NCBI RefSeq assembly: GCF_000974445.1
Contig: NZ_BBOJ01000006.1
Coordinates: 248,001-312,000 of the forward strand
Reading direction: 5' to 3'
From: Lentzea aerocolonigenes
Lineage (GTDB): Bacteria > Actinomycetota > Actinomycetes > Mycobacteriales > Pseudonocardiaceae
DNA length: 64,000 nucleotides
The notes below the pieces were generated by a model. The model was not told where the DNA came from and searched no databases. It was given only the letters and a program-made list of their open reading frames with translations. Of this stretch, positions 45,491 through 54,015 are shown piece after piece (position 1 is the first letter of the stretch; the number at the start of each line of letters is the position of its first letter). The translations under genes and the position numbers were made by a program.

Positions 45491-46111
45491 TCAGGCCTGG
45501 CAACCAACCACCCGCAGGGCGAGGTCGCCGTACTGGTAGGCCAGCTGGTCCACCGAGAACTCGCCGCCGTCGTGGAACCAGTTCGCGACGCCCATGCCCA
45601 TGTCGAGGATCGAGTACGAGGCGAGGCGCGCCGAGCGGACGTCGAACGCGCCTTCGCTGACCCCGCGTTCGATGAGCTTGCGGAAGCCGCGCTCGTAGGT
45701 GCTGCGGCGGCGCAGGACGCGGTCGCGGTCCGGCTGGTCGAGGCTGGCGATCTCGCGGTTGCCCACGAACGCCTCGAGCTGGTGGCGGGCGTGGTAGCGG
45801 ACGTGCGCCTCCACTGCGCGGCGGAGCTGGTCACCCACGCTGACCGCACTGGCGGTGGCTTCGGCGTGTGCGGCGATCAGGGCGTCCATCGTACCCAGCA
45901 TGATCTCGGCGAGCAGCACCTGCTTGCCCGACACGTGTTTGTAGATGCTGGGGCCGCGGATGCCTACCGCGGCGCCGATGTCGGCCATCGTCGTCGCACG
46001 GTAGCCCTGGGTGGCGAACAGCCGCAGCGCCGCGACGCGGATCGCGGCGGCACGGTCGCCGGGCAACGCACCCGGCACGCCACCTGGTCGATGCTGTCGC
46101 TCCACCTTCAT
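45491..46111 (-). CDS. TetR-family regulator (KstR2/FadR-like)
   Basis: 206 residues. The N-terminal HTH has AAALRLFATQGYRATTMADI, then GAAVGIRGPSIYKHVSGKQ. The helical C-terminal ligand domain resembles TetR_C regulators that bind acyl-CoA compounds. It is divergent from an acyl-CoA dehydrogenase operon with 92 bases between, and that region contains a palindrome and a direct repeat. It is therefore the likely repressor of the acyl-CoA dehydrogenase/kinase/SDR operon and of itself. Confidence 0.9.
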   Translation of the reverse strand: MKVERQHRPGGVPGALPGDRAAAIRVAALRLFATQGYRATTMADIGAAVGIRGPSIYKHVSGKQVLLAEIMLGTMDALIAAHAEATASAVSVGDQLRRAVEAHVRYHARHQLEAFVGNREIASLDQPDRDRVLRRRSTYERGFRKLIERGVSEGAFDVRSARLASYSILDMGMGVANWFHDGGEFSVDQLAYQYGDLALRVVGCQA

Positions 46112-46128
46112 GCCGACAGGCTAGCGGA

Positions 46129-46189
46129 CATTAGCCTCTGCTGTCTTGACAGAGCCAGAGCTGAGGACTGTTATGGCTAATGACTGTTA
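46129..46189. promoter_or_regulatory. Operator region: CATTAGCC/GGCTAATG palindrome and GACTGTTA direct repeats
   Basis: CATTAGCC (46129-46136) is repeated inverted as GGCTAATG (46175-46182). GACTGTTA occurs at 46166-46173 and 46182-46189. These fill the region between the TetR gene and the acyl-CoA dehydrogenase gene. Confidence 0.5.
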
Positions 46190-46203
46190 GCCGAGGAGGC
46201 CGG

Positions 46204-47394
46204 GTGCCGATCGAGTTCGAAGCCGACGAACGGGCCGCGCAGACAGCGGCACGGGTGACGGAGTTCGTCCGGGACGTCGTCGTCGCGGAAGAACAGGCGT
46301 GCGACGGCGTGCTGCACGACGGGCCGGAGCCCTTGCGGCGACGACTCCAGCAGGCGGCGCGCGACGCCGGGGTGTTCAGCCCTCACGTGTCGCCGCGGTG
46401 GGGTGGGCTCGGGCTCGACCTGCGCGGCCAGGCGGTCGTGTTCGAGGCGGCCGGGTACTCGCTGCTGGGGCCGCTGGCGCTGAACATCGCCGCGCCGGAC
46501 GAGGGCAACATGCACCTGCTGGAGAAGGTGGCCACCGAAGCGCAGCAGGAGCGGTATCTCGCACCACTGGCCGCGGGCGACGTGCGGTCGTGCTTCGCGA
46601 TGACCGAGCCGACGGGCGCCGGGTCAGATCCCAGGGCGCTCACCACCACCGCGACCCGGATTCCCGGTGGGTGGCGGATCGACGGCCGCAAGTGGTTCAT
46701 CAGCGGGGCCGACGGTGCGGCGTTCACGATCTGCATGGCACGCACCAGCGGCGCGCCCGGCGACGCAGGCGGAGCGACGATGTTCCTGGTTGGCGCGGAC
46801 AACCCGGGCATGAAGATCGTCCGCAACATCAGGACCCTCGACGAAGGCCTGTTCGGCGGGCACAGCGAGGTGCTCTTCGACGGCTGCGAGGTCTCCGACG
46901 ACGCGGTGCTCGGCGAACCGGATCGCGGTTTCGACTACGCCCAGGTGCGGCTCGGGCCCGCCCGGCTCACGCACTGCATGCGGTGGCTCGGCATCGCGGT
47001 GCGGGCACAGGAAATCGCACTCGACCGCGCCGCCACGCGATCCGCCTTCGGCAAGCCGCTCGACCAGCTCGGCATGGTCCAGCAACTCATCGCCGACTCG
47101 GAGATCGACATCGCGGCGGCGCGGGCACTGCTGTGGCAGGCGTGCTGGGAGCTCGACCAGGGCCGCACGGGTGCGCAGCAGACGTCCATCGCCAAGACGT
47201 TCGTCGCCGAGGCCGTGCACCGCGTAGTCGACCGGGCGGTGCAGATCTGCGGCGCGCTGGGGATCTCCGCGGACGCCCCGCTCTCCCGGCTGTACCGGGA
47301 GGTCCGGCCGTTCCGCATCTACGACGGCCCGTCCGAGACGCACCGGTGGGCGATCGCCCGGCGCGCCTCGAAGGCCAGGGCCGCCGTGCGATGA
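46204..47394 (+). CDS. Acyl-CoA dehydrogenase
   Basis: 396 residues from the GTG at 46204, preceded by GAGGAGG. An in-frame ATG at 46180 is rejected because it lies in the operator and has no ribosome-binding site. FAD/substrate motifs are CFAMTEPTGAGSDPRAL and WFISGADGAAFTICMAR; the C-terminal helical part has AFGKPLDQLGMVQQLIADSE and AVQICGALGISADAPLSRL. It would introduce the alpha-beta double bond in an acyl-CoA. The stop overlaps the start of an APH-like kinase, a pairing typical of ACAD10/ACAD11-like systems. Confidence 0.93.
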   Translation: MPIEFEADERAAQTAARVTEFVRDVVVAEEQACDGVLHDGPEPLRRRLQQAARDAGVFSPHVSPRWGGLGLDLRGQAVVFEAAGYSLLGPLALNIAAPDEGNMHLLEKVATEAQQERYLAPLAAGDVRSCFAMTEPTGAGSDPRALTTTATRIPGGWRIDGRKWFISGADGAAFTICMARTSGAPGDAGGATMFLVGADNPGMKIVRNIRTLDEGLFGGHSEVLFDGCEVSDDAVLGEPDRGFDYAQVRLGPARLTHCMRWLGIAVRAQEIALDRAATRSAFGKPLDQLGMVQQLIADSEIDIAAARALLWQACWELDQGRTGAQQTSIAKTFVAEAVHRVVDRAVQICGALGISADAPLSRLYREVRPFRIYDGPSETHRWAIARRASKARAAVR

Positions 47395-48389
47395 CCGTCG
47401 CCGGACTCGACACCGCGGCCGTGCAACGGTTCTTCACACGGGAGGTCGGCAGCGGTCCCGTCCGGATCGAGCTCCTGCACGGCGGCCGGTCCAACCTGAC
47501 CTACGCCGTGACCGACAGGACCCGCCGCTGGGTGCTGCGCCGCCCGCCCCTGGGACCGCTCACGCCCACGGCGCACGACGTCGGGCGCGAGTACCGCGTC
47601 ATGGCCGCGCTCGGCCCCACGGACGTCCCGGTCCCGCGCACCGTGGTCTCCTGCACCGACCGGGACGTGATCGGCGTGCCGTTCACCGTCGTCGAGCACG
47701 TGGACGGACTGGTGGTGCGCGACGGCACCACTTTGTCCACAGAGGACGCCCGCCGGTGTGCCGAGGCGCTCGTCGACGAGCTGGTCACGCTGCACGCGGT
47801 CGACCCCGTGGAGGTCGGGCTCGGCGATTTCGGCCGTCCCCACGGGTTTCTCGGAAGGCAGGTGACTCGCTGGCGCGGGCAGTGGGACCGGGTCGCCACC
47901 CGTGACTCCACCGCGGTGGAGGACCTGCACGCCCGGCTCGTCAAGGCGCTGCCGGAGCAGAGCGGTGCCGCACTCGTGCACGGCGACTACCGCTGGGACA
48001 ACACGATCCTCGCTCCCGGCGATCCCGGCCGGATCGCGGCGATCGTCGACTGGGAGATGGCGGCGCTCGGCGATCCGCTCACTGATCTCGGCCTGCTGCT
48101 CCTCTACTGGGACCCGATCGTGACGCCGGCGCTGGGCGTCCGGCACGTCCCCAGCGACAACAAGGGTTTTCCGCCCGCCGACGACCTCGCCGAGCGGTAC
48201 GCCCGGCGGTCCGGCCGGGACCTGACCGGGATCCGGTTCCACCGCGCGCTGGCGTGTTTCAAGCTCGCCGTCATCGCCGAGGGCATCCACGCCCGACATC
48301 TCGCCGGACGGACCGTCGGCACCGGCTTCGGCACCGTCGGCTCGGCCGTGCCCGACCTGCTCGCCACGGGTCTCGACCTGCTCGCCTAG
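47391..48389 (+). CDS. APH-like phosphotransferase (ACAD10/11-associated)
   Basis: 332 residues. Kinase motifs: a Gly-rich LLHGGRSNLTYAV, ATP-lysine region WVLRRPPLG, catalytic ALVHGDYRWDNTILAPG and metal-binding AAIVDWEMAALGDPLTDLG. In animals the linked kinase/dehydrogenase ACAD10/11 handles 4-hydroxyacyl-CoA compounds by phosphorylation. A comparable role next to the dehydrogenase gene is plausible in bacteria. Overlap with the dehydrogenase stop (ATGA) shows coupled translation. Confidence 0.88.
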   Translation: MTVAGLDTAAVQRFFTREVGSGPVRIELLHGGRSNLTYAVTDRTRRWVLRRPPLGPLTPTAHDVGREYRVMAALGPTDVPVPRTVVSCTDRDVIGVPFTVVEHVDGLVVRDGTTLSTEDARRCAEALVDELVTLHAVDPVEVGLGDFGRPHGFLGRQVTRWRGQWDRVATRDSTAVEDLHARLVKALPEQSGAALVHGDYRWDNTILAPGDPGRIAAIVDWEMAALGDPLTDLGLLLLYWDPIVTPALGVRHVPSDNKGFPPADDLAERYARRSGRDLTGIRFHRALACFKLAVIAEGIHARHLAGRTVGTGFGTVGSAVPDLLATGLDLLA

Positions 48390-48397
48390 GAGGATCC

Positions 48398-49126
48398 ATG
48401 CGACTGTCCGGAAAAGTCTCGCTGGTCACCGGCGCCACGGGAGGCATCGGTGAGGCGATCAGCCGCCGGCTCGCCGCGGAAGGCGCCAGGGTCGTGGTCA
48501 CCGACGTGGACGCCGAGCGGTGCGAGGCCCTCGCCGCCGAGCTGCCGGACGCGATCGGCCTCGCGCTCGACGTCACGTCCGAGGTCGCCTGGCAGAGCGT
48601 CGTGGCAGAGGTGGGCAGGGTCGACGTGCTGGTGAACAACGCGGGCATCGGTGAGGCGTGGACGGTCGAGACGGAGACGTTGGAGACCTGGGAGAAGGTC
48701 ATCGCGGTCAGCCAGCGCGGCGTGTGGCTCGGCATGAAGCACGCCGGCCCGGCCATCGAACGCGCCGGCGGTGGCTCGATCGTCAACATCGCGTCGATCT
48801 TCGGCACCGTCGGCGGGTTCGGCACGCACTTCTCCTACCACGCGGCGAAGGGCGCCGTCCGGCTCATGACGAAGAACGCCGCGCTGCACTGGGGAAAGCG
48901 GGGCGTCCGGGTCAACTCGGTGCATCCCGGGTTCATCGAGACTCCGCGGTCACGTGAGCTGTGGCACGGGACCAGCCGGTACACGGCCATGGTCGACGGG
49001 ACGCCGCTGGGCAGGCTCGGGCGGACCGACGAGGTCCCAGGCGCCGTGGTGTTCCTGGCGTCGGACGACGCGAGCTTCGTGACCGGATCCGAGCTCTACG
49101 TCGACGGCGGCTGGACGGCGCGCTAG
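48398..49126 (+). CDS. Short-chain dehydrogenase/reductase
   Basis: 242 residues; the ATG follows AGGAGG. Classical SDR: cofactor motif TGATGGIG (about 12-19), LVNNAG, active-site Ser in VNIASIFG, Tyr-x3-Lys in YHAAKGA and a C-terminal ELYVDGG. Asp in VVTDVDAE suggests NAD preference. It probably oxidises a hydroxyacyl intermediate after the dehydrogenase and kinase steps. The last four bases overlap the convergent MBL gene. Confidence 0.92.
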   Translation: MRLSGKVSLVTGATGGIGEAISRRLAAEGARVVVTDVDAERCEALAAELPDAIGLALDVTSEVAWQSVVAEVGRVDVLVNNAGIGEAWTVETETLETWEKVIAVSQRGVWLGMKHAGPAIERAGGGSIVNIASIFGTVGGFGTHFSYHAAKGAVRLMTKNAALHWGKRGVRVNSVHPGFIETPRSRELWHGTSRYTAMVDGTPLGRLGRTDEVPGAVVFLASDDASFVTGSELYVDGGWTAR

Positions 49127-50133
49127 CGACTCAGCCGGAACCGGGCCACACCGTCCACTTCGGACACCGTGGCCCGGCCCCGCGCCACGAGGACGTCCAG
49201 GTGCGCCACCGTCTCGTTGACCGCGAGCATGCGGTTGAAGTCGTTCATGTCGTCGAACGCGATCGAGCGGCGGGTCCAGCGCAACCGGGAAGCGACCGCG
49301 TGGCCCTCACGCACTCCGGCGCCCAAGGCGTCCTCGGTCGCGGCGAGCCGCTCGTCGTGGTGGGCCAGCAGTTCCTCGACTCGCGTGTGCGTACTGGCCG
49401 AGACCGGCCCGTGCGCGGGGAACAGCCGGGTGTCCGGGAACGTCGTCATCAGCCGCAGCGAGTCGAGGTAGTCGCCGAGCGGCAGGTCGGGGGCGCCGAG
49501 TTCGAACCCGATGGACGGCGTGATGTGCGGCAGCACGTGATCACCGGAGAACAGCACACCACGTGTCTCGTCCAGGAACACCACGTGCCCCCGCGTGTGC
49601 CCCGGCGTGGGCACGACCCGCAACCCCAGCGACAGCACGCCCGCCTCCAGCCACCGGTCCGGCGGCTCCCAGCCGGACGGGTCGAACTCGCCGTAGCCGT
49701 CGGCGAGCCGCCCGGCCAGCTCTCCTGCCCCGCCCCTGCGCAACGTCGCCAGCGAGCTGACCGGGACGTCGGTGCGCAGTTCCGCGAGCATCCTCAGCCC
49801 GCGCTCCTCCCCCGCGCCGAGGTGCACGCGCGCGCCGACGCGCCGACGCAGGTCGACGGCCTGCGTGTAGTGGTCGCGGTGGACGTGGGTGACGAACACG
49901 TCGGTGATCTCGTCGAGCCCGTGACCGAGCCCGGCCAGCGCGTCCTTCAGCACGGCCACGGACTCGGGCAACGTCCAGCCACCGTCGATCAGCACGAGAC
50001 CGTCGTCCTGCTCCAACACGTAGACGTTGACCGCGTGCAGGCCGTCGTTCGGCAGCGGCAACGGAACCCGGTGCACGCCCGGTGCGACGGTCTCCGTGCC
50101 GCCCGTCGCCCACCGGCCGCGGTCGAGGCTCAC
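49123..50133 (-). CDS. MBL-fold metallo-hydrolase
   Basis: 336 residues from a GTG at 50133 overlapping the ligase stop. The metallo-beta-lactamase motif is clear in THVHRDHYTQ (HxHxDH), with further ligands in PTPGHTRGHVVF, LFSGDHVLP and a late LFPAHG. Glyoxalase II/thioesterase-like members hydrolyse thioesters, and this family often occurs in CoA catabolic clusters. An acyl-CoA or lactone hydrolase role is the best guess. It ends the leftward operon that starts with the substrate-binding lipoprotein. Confidence 0.88.
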   Translation of the reverse strand: MSLDRGRWATGGTETVAPGVHRVPLPLPNDGLHAVNVYVLEQDDGLVLIDGGWTLPESVAVLKDALAGLGHGLDEITDVFVTHVHRDHYTQAVDLRRRVGARVHLGAGEERGLRMLAELRTDVPVSSLATLRRGGAGELAGRLADGYGEFDPSGWEPPDRWLEAGVLSLGLRVVPTPGHTRGHVVFLDETRGVLFSGDHVLPHITPSIGFELGAPDLPLGDYLDSLRLMTTFPDTRLFPAHGPVSASTHTRVEELLAHHDERLAATEDALGAGVREGHAVASRLRWTRRSIAFDDMNDFNRMLAVNETVAHLDVLVARGRATVSEVDGVARFRLSR

Positions 50134-51611
50134 GGGAGCTCCCCTGCGCGCAGCCCGTCGGCCAGCTCACGCGCGCGGACGCGATCGAGCTTGCCGACCC
50201 TGGTCTGCGGCAACGCCTCGACCACGTACACGAACTCCGGCCACTTCGTCTTGGACAGCCCGGCGTCGCGCAGGAACCCGGTGATCTCGTCCAGCTCGAC
50301 CCGGCCGCCGTCGCGGGGGACGGCGAGCAGCGCCACCCGCTCCCCCAGCACGTCGTCGCGTACCGGCACCACACAGGAGTGGTCCAGCCGCTCGTAGCCT
50401 GCGATCGCGCGTTCGATCTCGGTGATGTCGATGTTGCGGCCGCCGCGGATGATGACGTCCTTCTCCCGCCCCATGATCGTGACCAGTCCGTCCACATCGG
50501 ACATGACGAGGTCACCGGTCGGGAAGAACCCGTCGCCGGTCAACTCCGGGGGTTCCACCCGGCCGCCCCGCGCGTAGCCGAGGAACAGCGACGGGCCGCG
50601 CACCTGCGCCCGCCCGATCTCGCCGGGTGCGAGCACCGCACCTTCCGGTGACACGGCACGCACCTCCGTGCCGGGGAACGGCCTGCCGTCGTGGCCCAGC
50701 CGGACCTCCTCCGGCTCGTCGGGCAACGGCGAGGTGTGACCGAGGCACTCCGACATGCCGAAGACCCGGAGGATCCTCGTGCCCAGCGCGGCCTCGGCGC
50801 GGGCCAATGCGGCGCGGTCCATCGGCCCGCCGCCGACCGTGATCGAGCGGACCCCGCGCAGCGCCCGCGGCTCGGCCGCGGCGGCGAGCTGCAGTGCCAT
50901 GGTCGGTACGCACATCGTCCACCGCGCACCCGTCTCGGTCAGCCGTCGCACCACTGCGGGCGGGTCCCACTTCGCGGTCAGCACCAGCGGGCCGCACAGC
51001 AGCAACGAGCAGTAGACGCCGAAGCAGAACGCGGCCGTCGAGGACAGCGGCACGATCGCGGCGACGGCGTCACCCGGTGCGAGCCGGTTGATCGCGATCG
51101 TGCAGGCGCAGGCGTAGTTCAACGCCTCCTCGCGCTGCACGACCCCCTTGGCGCGGCCGGTCGAGCCGGACGTGAGACCGATGAACACGCCGCCGTTCCA
51201 GCGGTCCGTGCCTCCACGCTCCACTCCGCGCAGTGCGGTCCAGCCGTCGAGCACGGTCGCGGCGTCTCCTGACAGCAGGGCCGGGACATCCCAGTCGTCC
51301 AGCGCGGACGGTTCGGCCACGACGACGTCCGGCCGGATGTCGTCGAACGCCGCCGCGAACTCGGCGCGCGTCGTGTGGCGGTTCACCACCGCGAGGACAC
51401 CGTCGGTCAGGCCGACGGCCAGCGCCGCGACGACGGTCCTCCACGAGTTGTCGGCCTGGATCAGCAGGGTGCCGCGATGGCCGATCGCGTCGGCGAGCTC
51501 CTCCGCGCGGCTCAGCAGGTGTCGCGCCGTGTGCTCGCCCGCGTCGTCGACGACGGCGACGAAGTCCGCCTGCTCGGCGCGTTTGGCGAAGTCCAGCACC
51601 ACCTCCCTCAT
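50130..51611 (-). CDS. Acyl-CoA synthetase/adenylate-forming ligase
   Basis: 493 residues from the ATG at 51611 that overlaps the EthD-like gene's stop. AMP-binding features: GVFIGLTSGSTGRAKGVVQ (P-loop), VFGMSECLGHTSPLP, DGFFPTGDLVMSDVDGLVTI and GGRNIDITEIERAI, plus the C-terminal lysine in PQTRVGKLDR. It should activate a carboxylic acid with ATP and CoA, making it the likely entry step of the pathway supplied by the importer. Chain or ring type of the acid is unknown. Confidence 0.92.
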   Translation of the reverse strand: MREVVLDFAKRAEQADFVAVVDDAGEHTARHLLSRAEELADAIGHRGTLLIQADNSWRTVVAALAVGLTDGVLAVVNRHTTRAEFAAAFDDIRPDVVVAEPSALDDWDVPALLSGDAATVLDGWTALRGVERGGTDRWNGGVFIGLTSGSTGRAKGVVQREEALNYACACTIAINRLAPGDAVAAIVPLSSTAAFCFGVYCSLLLCGPLVLTAKWDPPAVVRRLTETGARWTMCVPTMALQLAAAAEPRALRGVRSITVGGGPMDRAALARAEAALGTRILRVFGMSECLGHTSPLPDEPEEVRLGHDGRPFPGTEVRAVSPEGAVLAPGEIGRAQVRGPSLFLGYARGGRVEPPELTGDGFFPTGDLVMSDVDGLVTIMGREKDVIIRGGRNIDITEIERAIAGYERLDHSCVVPVRDDVLGERVALLAVPRDGGRVELDEITGFLRDAGLSKTKWPEFVYVVEALPQTRVGKLDRVRARELADGLRAGELP

Positions 51612-51928
51612 CCCGCGAACATCTCCCGCTCGGTGCCCATGACGGCGACCCGCCTGCCGCGCATGTCCCCGACCTGTGCCACCGCCTCGGCCCATTCGGG
51701 ACTGGTCAGCGCCTTGCGCAGGTCGTCCTCACTGTCGAAGCCGAGCACGGACATGCCGTCCCAGCCCTCCGACCGCGGCTCGAACGCGGCCTCGATCTCG
51801 GTGTGCCGCCACGACCGCAGGCCCGGCAGCCGGCAGGTCAGCTCGGCGTGGTCCGTTCGCCACCAGGTGATGAACTGGTCGTGGGTCCAGTCCGGCGGCC
51901 TCGCGGCGAGCAGGATCAGGTTGTACAT
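51608..51928 (-). CDS. EthD-family protein
   Basis: 106 residues from the ATG at 51928; a GTG one codon upstream is less well placed behind GGAGG. The ferredoxin-like EthD fold is recognised from MYNLILLAARPPDWTHDQF, TWWRTDHAELTCRLPG and SPEWAEAVAQVGDM. EthD proteins are dimeric alpha/beta-barrel proteins, some with unclear help in ether or polyketide metabolism. Overlaps with both neighbours show it is part of the ligase operon. Confidence 0.8.
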   Translation of the reverse strand: MYNLILLAARPPDWTHDQFITWWRTDHAELTCRLPGLRSWRHTEIEAAFEPRSEGWDGMSVLGFDSEDDLRKALTSPEWAEAVAQVGDMRGRRVAVMGTEREMFAG

Positions 51929-52314
51929 CACCGGCCTCCTTCGTTCTGGGACGCGAACCGCACGCCGGGCGAACGGCCGATGAGCAGTCGTTCCAGGCGT
52001 CCGGCCGCGGTGATCTGACCCGCCGCGACGAAGTTCGCGACCGATTCCCCCGCGCGGCGGACCTCGCCGAGGAAGAACTCGTCCCGTCCGGTGCTGCCCG
52101 CCGCGAGCCGGTGGTGGGTGAGCGTGCCTTTCTCGCGCTGGGCGAGGTAGCCCTCCATCTCGGCCCTGCCGCCCGCGAAGTCGGTCGCGCCGGTGTCCGT
52201 CGAGAACAGGATCGAGAAGGAGAAGTCGTCGTCGATCAGATCGAGGATCCGCGACGGCGTGTCGCTGTCCATGATCTCGAACCAGGCCGTCAGGAAGGGC
52301 GCCTCACCGTTCAC
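51928..52314 (-). CDS. SnoaL/NTF2-like protein
   Basis: 128 residues. FLTAWFEIMDSDTPSRILDL, DDDFSFSILFSTDTG and the late GQITAAGRLERLLIG fit the cone-shaped NTF2/SnoaL fold. Such proteins act as isomerases, cyclases, dehydratases or hydrolases on small hydrophobic compounds. It is one of two adjacent, divergent copies in this operon, which may form a heterodimer. Confidence 0.7.
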   Translation of the reverse strand: MNGEAPFLTAWFEIMDSDTPSRILDLIDDDFSFSILFSTDTGATDFAGGRAEMEGYLAQREKGTLTHHRLAAGSTGRDEFFLGEVRRAGESVANFVAAGQITAAGRLERLLIGRSPGVRFASQNEGGR

Positions 52315-52682
52315 GGGTGCACCTCCGCCTGCCGGTCGATGAGCGCGAACGAGGTGCTGAAGAACGACTGGTACCGCGCGATCAGCCCACGTGGCGACAC
52401 GACCGCCGCGGAGTGGAACGCGCCCACCACCGCGCCGGACTCGGTGACGACGCCGTACACCATCTCGGTGTCGCCGTCGGCACAGCAGCGGAGCACCTCG
52501 TGGACGCGTGCCACGGCGTTGCGTCCGGAGATGTAGGCCGCGAAGTCCTCTTTGGACTCACCGGCGACCTCGCGGCCCGGCAGGGCGATCAGGAACCGCA
52601 GGTCCGGCTCCATCAGCTCCAGGGCCCGGTTCGGGTCCTGACTGTCCATACTGGCCAGATACTCGCGCAACGCCACGGTCAC
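52311..52682 (-). CDS. Second SnoaL/NTF2-like protein
   Basis: 123 residues if started at the GTG at 52682; a GTG two codons later has better spacing to AAAGGAGA. REYLASMDSQDPNRALELM, PDLRFLIALPGREVAG and SPRGLIARYQSFFSTSFALI fit the NTF2-like fold. It overlaps the first SnoaL-like gene by four bases. In steroid-degrading actinobacteria paired NTF2-like MaoC or hydratase subunits occur; no firm role can be given here. Confidence 0.7.
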   Translation of the reverse strand: MTVALREYLASMDSQDPNRALELMEPDLRFLIALPGREVAGESKEDFAAYISGRNAVARVHEVLRCCADGDTEMVYGVVTESGAVVGAFHSAAVVSPRGLIARYQSFFSTSFALIDRQAEVHP

Positions 52683-52706
52683 TCTCCTTTGAGCGGTGGG
52701 CGGTGT

Positions 52707-53894
52707 TCAGCGTGTGGGCGGGGTGTAGAACGTCCCCTCCGAGATCCACTTGCCGTCCTTGACGACCACCTTCTGCACGTCGCGCGTACCCATGTGCTTG
52801 TCGGGGCCGAAGCTCATCACGGGCGCCACGCCGGGGTCGACGTTCTTCGCCTGTTCGTAGGCCTTCGCGAGCGACTCGGAGGTGACCGGACCCTGGACGG
52901 TCTTGGCGATCTGGCAGAACACCTTGGCTGCGGTCCATCCCCACAGGGCGATGAAGTCCGCGGGCTGACCCGGCTCGTACTTGGTCATGGCGTCCCGGAA
53001 CTCCTGCACGGCGGCGTCGGAGTCGTTGGGGGACTTGACGAACTGCACCGCGCGGGCACCCTCCGCCGCGGCTCCGGCCAGGGTGAGGGTCGACTCCGCG
53101 GCCACCGGGGCGTAGCCGTACGTCTGTGCCGTGAGGCCCTGCAGCTCGGCCTCCTTCAGGAACGCCGCCGCCTCGGGCGAGGCGAGGATGAGGACGACCG
53201 CGTCCGGCGACTTCGCCTTGAGCTGGCTGATGACCGGGCTGTAGTCCGTGGACTGGAACTTGACCGGGAACAGGCTGGTGCTCATCGACGGGTCGGACTT
53301 CTTGGCCACGCTCTCGGCCGCCTGCGCGACCTTGACGAACGCGGCCGGGTCGCTGTGGACGACCACCACGTTCTTCCTGCCGTCCTTGGCCACCCACTCA
53401 CCGAGCGCCGCGGCCTGGTCCTCGTACAGCGTCTGCGTGCCGAACAGGTTGGCGCGCGGCGGCGTGTACCAGGAGTCGAGCCCGCCGAGCTCGTTGAGGA
53501 TCGGCACCTTCGACTGCTGCAGCACGAACGGGAACGCGGCTTCTGCCTGCGACGTGCCGTTCGCCGCGACGATGGCCGCGACCTTGTGCTGGCCGATCAG
53601 CTCACGCGCGATCTGCACGGTCTGCTGCGGGTCGAACGCGTTGTCCTTGACGATCCAGTTCACCTTGCGGCCGTTGACGCCGCCCTGGTCGTTGATCATC
53701 TTGAAGTAGGCGTCGGCACCGGCCCGCTGTGGCACACCGGAGGCGCTCACCGCACCCGTCAACGGGTACCAGGCACCGATGGTGATCTCTTCACTGTTCG
53801 TGCCGGCCGAGTTCGCGCTCATACAGGCGGTGAGGGCGAGAACCAGGGTGGCGGCGACGCTGGCAACTCTGACGTGCGTCGAGCGGAGGCGCAT
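52707..53894 (-). CDS. Branched-chain-type ABC transporter substrate-binding lipoprotein
   Basis: 395 residues. Lipoprotein signal with LALTACMSAN (Cys24). The mature part is a Peripla_BP_6/LivJ-like two-lobe protein: EITIGAWYPLTGAVSASGV, AVVLILASPEAAAFLKEAE, DFIALWGWTAAKVFCQIAK and TRDVQKVVVKDGKW. In catabolic clusters this family often binds aromatic, alicyclic or steroid-like acids. The ATP-binding gene at the window's right end is probably part of the same importer. A TetR-type palindrome lies 18 bases upstream. Confidence 0.92.
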   Translation of the reverse strand: MRLRSTHVRVASVAATLVLALTACMSANSAGTNSEEITIGAWYPLTGAVSASGVPQRAGADAYFKMINDQGGVNGRKVNWIVKDNAFDPQQTVQIARELIGQHKVAAIVAANGTSQAEAAFPFVLQQSKVPILNELGGLDSWYTPPRANLFGTQTLYEDQAAALGEWVAKDGRKNVVVVHSDPAAFVKVAQAAESVAKKSDPSMSTSLFPVKFQSTDYSPVISQLKAKSPDAVVLILASPEAAAFLKEAELQGLTAQTYGYAPVAAESTLTLAGAAAEGARAVQFVKSPNDSDAAVQEFRDAMTKYEPGQPADFIALWGWTAAKVFCQIAKTVQGPVTSESLAKAYEQAKNVDPGVAPVMSFGPDKHMGTRDVQKVVVKDGKWISEGTFYTPPTR

Positions 53895-53911
53895 GGCTGG
53901 CTCCTAGCAAC

Positions 53912-53926
53912 CTGAGTTCAGTTCAG
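53912..53926. promoter_or_regulatory. TetR operator candidate 1 (upstream of binding-protein operon)
   Basis: CTGAGTTCAGTTCAG, a near-perfect CTGAA-N5-TTCAG palindrome, 18 bases before the start of the substrate-binding protein gene. Two similar sites lie at 54687 and 62609. Confidence 0.65.
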
Positions 53927-54015
53927 TTTGACTGTAACTGGGGCACCCCGCGCAGACAAGGGACGCGGAAAACTATCCAATCAGGAGCGACGCGCGAAAA
54001 GCCTTGCCAGTACGG

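Noticed and set aside
46299..47390. Arg/Gly-rich extension in front of the APH-like kinase frame
   Set aside because: It is an out-of-frame reading of the acyl-CoA dehydrogenase gene; the kinase starts at the overlapping ATG at 47391.
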